DNA from: an uncultured Bacilli bacterium
GTDB lineage: Bacteria; Bacillota_I; Bacilli_A; RF39; UBA660
Assembly: GCA_947627145.1 (NCBI GenBank)
Contig: CANQUW010000004.1
Location: 1-24,423, forward strand
Reading direction: 5' to 3'
Length of the DNA: 24,423 nucleotides
Below the pieces are notes generated by a model that searched no databases, was not told the origin of the DNA, and saw only the letters and a program-made list of their open reading frames with translations. Below are positions 22,389 to 24,423 of this stretch, in pieces. Position 1 is the first letter of the stretch; each line of letters begins with the position of its first letter. The position numbers were made by a program, and so were the translations under genes.

Positions 22389-23729
22389 ATGAACGAAAAT
22401 ATTTTTGACAAATTGGACTTTGGACCTTTAAAGCCTTTGCTAGATAATGATGATATTACAGATATTTCATTTTGTAATGGTGGTCAAATATGGATACGTT
22501 CATTAAACCAGGGTTCTCTTAGAGTTGAAGTACCTGGAGCAAGTTCTGATTTTATGGAGAAACTTGCTTTTCAGTGTTCTAATGTAATGGGTACTACATT
22601 TAATAATGCTAAACCATTTCTAGATGCAGAGAGTGCTGAGTTACGTTTAAACTTTGTTCATCAATCTATTGCTACTAATGGTATAGCATGTGTTATACGT
22701 AAAACTCCTGCTAAGATTCGTCTTGAAAAAGAAAAATTATTAAAAGAAGATTATTTTACTGCCGATATTCACGATATACTAATTAAGTGTGTTGAGGGTC
22801 ATTGTAATATAATTGTAGCAGGGGAGACTGGTTCTGGTAAAACAGAGTTTGTTAAATACTTGGCTAGTCATACTAAAGTGGATGAAAAAGTTATTACAAT
22901 TGAAGATACTTTGGAACTTCACTTGGATAAGATTTTCCCTCAAAGGGATATTGTTGCAATGAAAACTAATAACGTTGCAAGTTATTCAGATGTTTTGGTT
23001 ACCTGCATGAGACAGAATCCAAAATGGATATTACTTTCTGAGGTTCGTAGTGCAGAAGCAGTTACTGCTGTACGTAACTCTATTTCATCTGGACATAATA
23101 TTTTATCTACAATACATGCAGATAAAGCTGCTTCTATTCCATATCGTCTTTATAGTTTGTTAGAGTCTGATATCGAAGTAGATCAGTTTTTAAATACAAT
23201 ATATAGATATATTCAGATAGGGGTTCATATTAAAGCATATTATAGTAAAGAATATGGTAAGTTCCATCGTGAGGTGGATGAGGTAACAGAATTCTATGTT
23301 GATGATGATAATGTTTGTCAATCTAGAGTTATTTATCAAAAAATATTTGGTAAAGGTGCTGTTCAAAGAAGACCTAGTCAACATTTAATGGAGTATTTAG
23401 CTAATCAGAATGTTGATATTGAATCAATTGCTTCTCACATGAGTGATAAAGAAATTGAAAGAGGTACTGTACTTAAGGATGAATCTCTTGTTGAAAAAAA
23501 TAATAATAGTTCTTCTAATAAAGTTGCTACACCTACACCAGCTGTAGAACAATCTGCACCGACTACTGTTGCTGTTACGCCACAACCACAGCCTCAACCT
23601 CAAGTACAATCTCAAACTCCTAATGTAGAGGCGGTTCCTACCACTTCTCAGATACCGCTTCCTGGATCTGTTGCAGCACAACCTGGAGTAAGTCCGGGTA
23701 CAGTTGTACAAAGTGTTCAAGGTAGTTAG
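22389..23729 (+). CDS. cpaF: CpaF/TadA-type secretion ATPase with disordered C-terminal tail, 446 aa
   Basis: Cytoplasmic hexameric motor of the Tad pilus. The N-terminal domain (1-115) includes the typical DDITDISFCNGGQIWI. The ATPase core has Walker A GETGSGKT (145-152), the Asp box TIEDTLEL (170-177), Walker B WILLSEVR (213-220) and the His box GHNILSTIHAD (235-245). After about residue 365 the protein runs into a tail rich in Asn/Ser, then Pro/Gln/Thr/Val (about 371-446), which CpaF proteins normally lack. ATG 22389 has GGGAG (22375-22379) 9 bases upstream; the in-frame ATG at 22380 abuts that site. It is followed after 11 bases by the TadB-like gene. Confidence 0.93.
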   Translation: MNENIFDKLDFGPLKPLLDNDDITDISFCNGGQIWIRSLNQGSLRVEVPGASSDFMEKLAFQCSNVMGTTFNNAKPFLDAESAELRLNFVHQSIATNGIACVIRKTPAKIRLEKEKLLKEDYFTADIHDILIKCVEGHCNIIVAGETGSGKTEFVKYLASHTKVDEKVITIEDTLELHLDKIFPQRDIVAMKTNNVASYSDVLVTCMRQNPKWILLSEVRSAEAVTAVRNSISSGHNILSTIHADKAASIPYRLYSLLESDIEVDQFLNTIYRYIQIGVHIKAYYSKEYGKFHREVDEVTEFYVDDDNVCQSRVIYQKIFGKGAVQRRPSQHLMEYLANQNVDIESIASHMSDKEIERGTVLKDESLVEKNNNSSSNKVATPTPAVEQSAPTTVAVTPQPQPQPQVQSQTPNVEAVPTTSQIPLPGSVAAQPGVSPGTVVQSVQGS

Positions 23730-23740
23730 GAGGTAATAAA

Positions 23741-24423
23741 ATGTTAGAATTAATTATATTATTAATTATTGCTGGATTTTGGTTGATATATAGAAACTAT
23801 CGTGGTGAAAATGTTTCACAATATCTTGTTAATCAAACTCAAGTTTTGTTTGATAAGATTTCACCATATTCATTTCATACTGTTAGAGAAAAAACAAAAC
23901 AATTAGGTCAAGAATATACAATGAGACAATATACTATGCAAGTTGCTATGTTCGCAACTTTTGCAGGAGTTGTTTCTTGGGTGTATTTTTATAATTTAGT
24001 TGTATGTGCTATATATATTATAGGTGTAATAATGTTTATTCCTTATTTAAATTTTCTTAGATGTAAAAGAATATATAGTGAGTTTTTATTTGAGCAGGTT
24101 CAAGTATATACTACTAATACTATAATGGAATTTGCAACTACTCAATCATTTGTAAAAGCACTTGAAGGAGTTAGAAATTCTGGTGTATTAGAAGATCCTG
24201 TAAAAAGGGATGTTTCTCATATGATAGATTTGGCATATCAAAATGGTACTATTGATGAGTCTTTAGAATATATGAATAATTTATATCCTTATTTTATTGT
24301 TAAAAATATGCATCAATTGTTTTTACAGATAACTAATGAAGGTGCTAGAAACTCTGCTGATAGTTTGGAAAATATGCAAATGGATATAGATATGCTTGTT
24401 GAAAGTGTATATCGTGATAGAAT
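23741..24423 (+). CDS. tadB: TadB-like pilus assembly membrane protein (T2SS F domain), 5' part
   Basis: The frame is open from ATG 23741 to the window end (227 codons), so the 3' part is missing. AGGAGG (23728-23733) lies 7 bases upstream. A membrane helix at residues 2-17 is followed by a cytoplasmic stretch and a hydrophobic pair (about 66-103), then a helical cytoplasmic region with FEQVQVYTTNTIMEFATTQSFVKALEGV, like the start of a T2SS F-type domain, and ENMQMDIDMLVESVYRDR at the cut. It would form the inner-membrane platform driven by CpaF. TadB rather than TadC is chosen because it comes first after cpaF. Confidence 0.85.
   Translation, partial: MLELIILLIIAGFWLIYRNYRGENVSQYLVNQTQVLFDKISPYSFHTVREKTKQLGQEYTMRQYTMQVAMFATFAGVVSWVYFYNLVVCAIYIIGVIMFIPYLNFLRCKRIYSEFLFEQVQVYTTNTIMEFATTQSFVKALEGVRNSGVLEDPVKRDVSHMIDLAYQNGTIDESLEYMNNLYPYFIVKNMHQLFLQITNEGARNSADSLENMQMDIDMLVESVYRDR

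Noticed and set aside
23424..23720. A 98-codon minus-strand frame rich in Arg, Ser and Leu
   Set aside because: It is the antisense reading of the low-complexity tail of CpaF and has no ribosome binding site or promoter.
1..24423. Mycoplasma-type genetic code (TGA as Trp), considered because of the AT richness
   Set aside because: Several genes end in TGA next to a properly spaced following gene, and conserved Trp positions are TGG.

Overview
The window looks like chromosomal DNA from a low-GC Gram-positive bacterium, most likely an uncultured, gut-type member of the Bacilli. The evidence is strong AT richness, AGGAGG-type ribosome binding sites and tRNAs with encoded CCA. Two U32-family genes stand just upstream of greA, as in Bacillus. 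TGA is used as a stop codon and Trp is TGG throughout, so this is not the Mycoplasma genetic code. Placement below class is inference.

Layout. (1) 1-1174: a truncated tRNA-Glu, an unrecognised acidic protein gene, and tRNA-Ser(GCU), each with its own promoter or terminator. (2) 1191-8066: a surface-protein region. Three TasA/camelysin-like proteins with SipW-type signal anchors are followed by an operon of a two-module surface protein, a phosphodiester glycosidase and a polysaccharide deacetylase. (3) 8067-8730: a gene-poor region resembling a type I toxin-antitoxin locus. It has a strong promoter, a leader whose 14-bp hairpin buries the ribosome binding site, a 49-residue single-membrane-span peptide, an 11-bp GC-rich hairpin, and a convergent antisense RNA promoter. 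The antisense promoter and its 5' RNA hairpin are duplicated about 496 bp away (64 of 75 bases identical in the core), with compensatory base changes in the hairpin. (4) 8750-13264: housekeeping genes (murI, two U32-family tRNA hydroxylation genes, a dGTPase-like HD protein, greA). (5) 13398-24423: one long, apparently co-transcribed locus for a Tad/Flp-like pilus or secretion machine. It encodes a membrane protein, a pilin-like/DUF5011/lectin-like multidomain protein, a class B sortase, a 1128-residue protein with about 33 cysteines, a DUF5411-like protein, CpaB, the CpaF ATPase with an unusual disordered tail, and a TadB-like protein cut by the window end.

How it may fit together. A repeated extracellular module ending in a G-D/S-G-S-x-x-[ND]-P-Y-like motif occurs in five copies in three proteins: one fused to a TasA-like domain, one on a plain membrane anchor, one on a pilin-like stalk. 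This links the TasA-like region to the Tad locus. My inference is a cell-surface appendage programme in which TasA-like fibres and a Tad machine display related adhesive modules. The SipW-type signal peptidase, the Flp pilin, the prepilin peptidase and any sortase substrate are not visible in this window.
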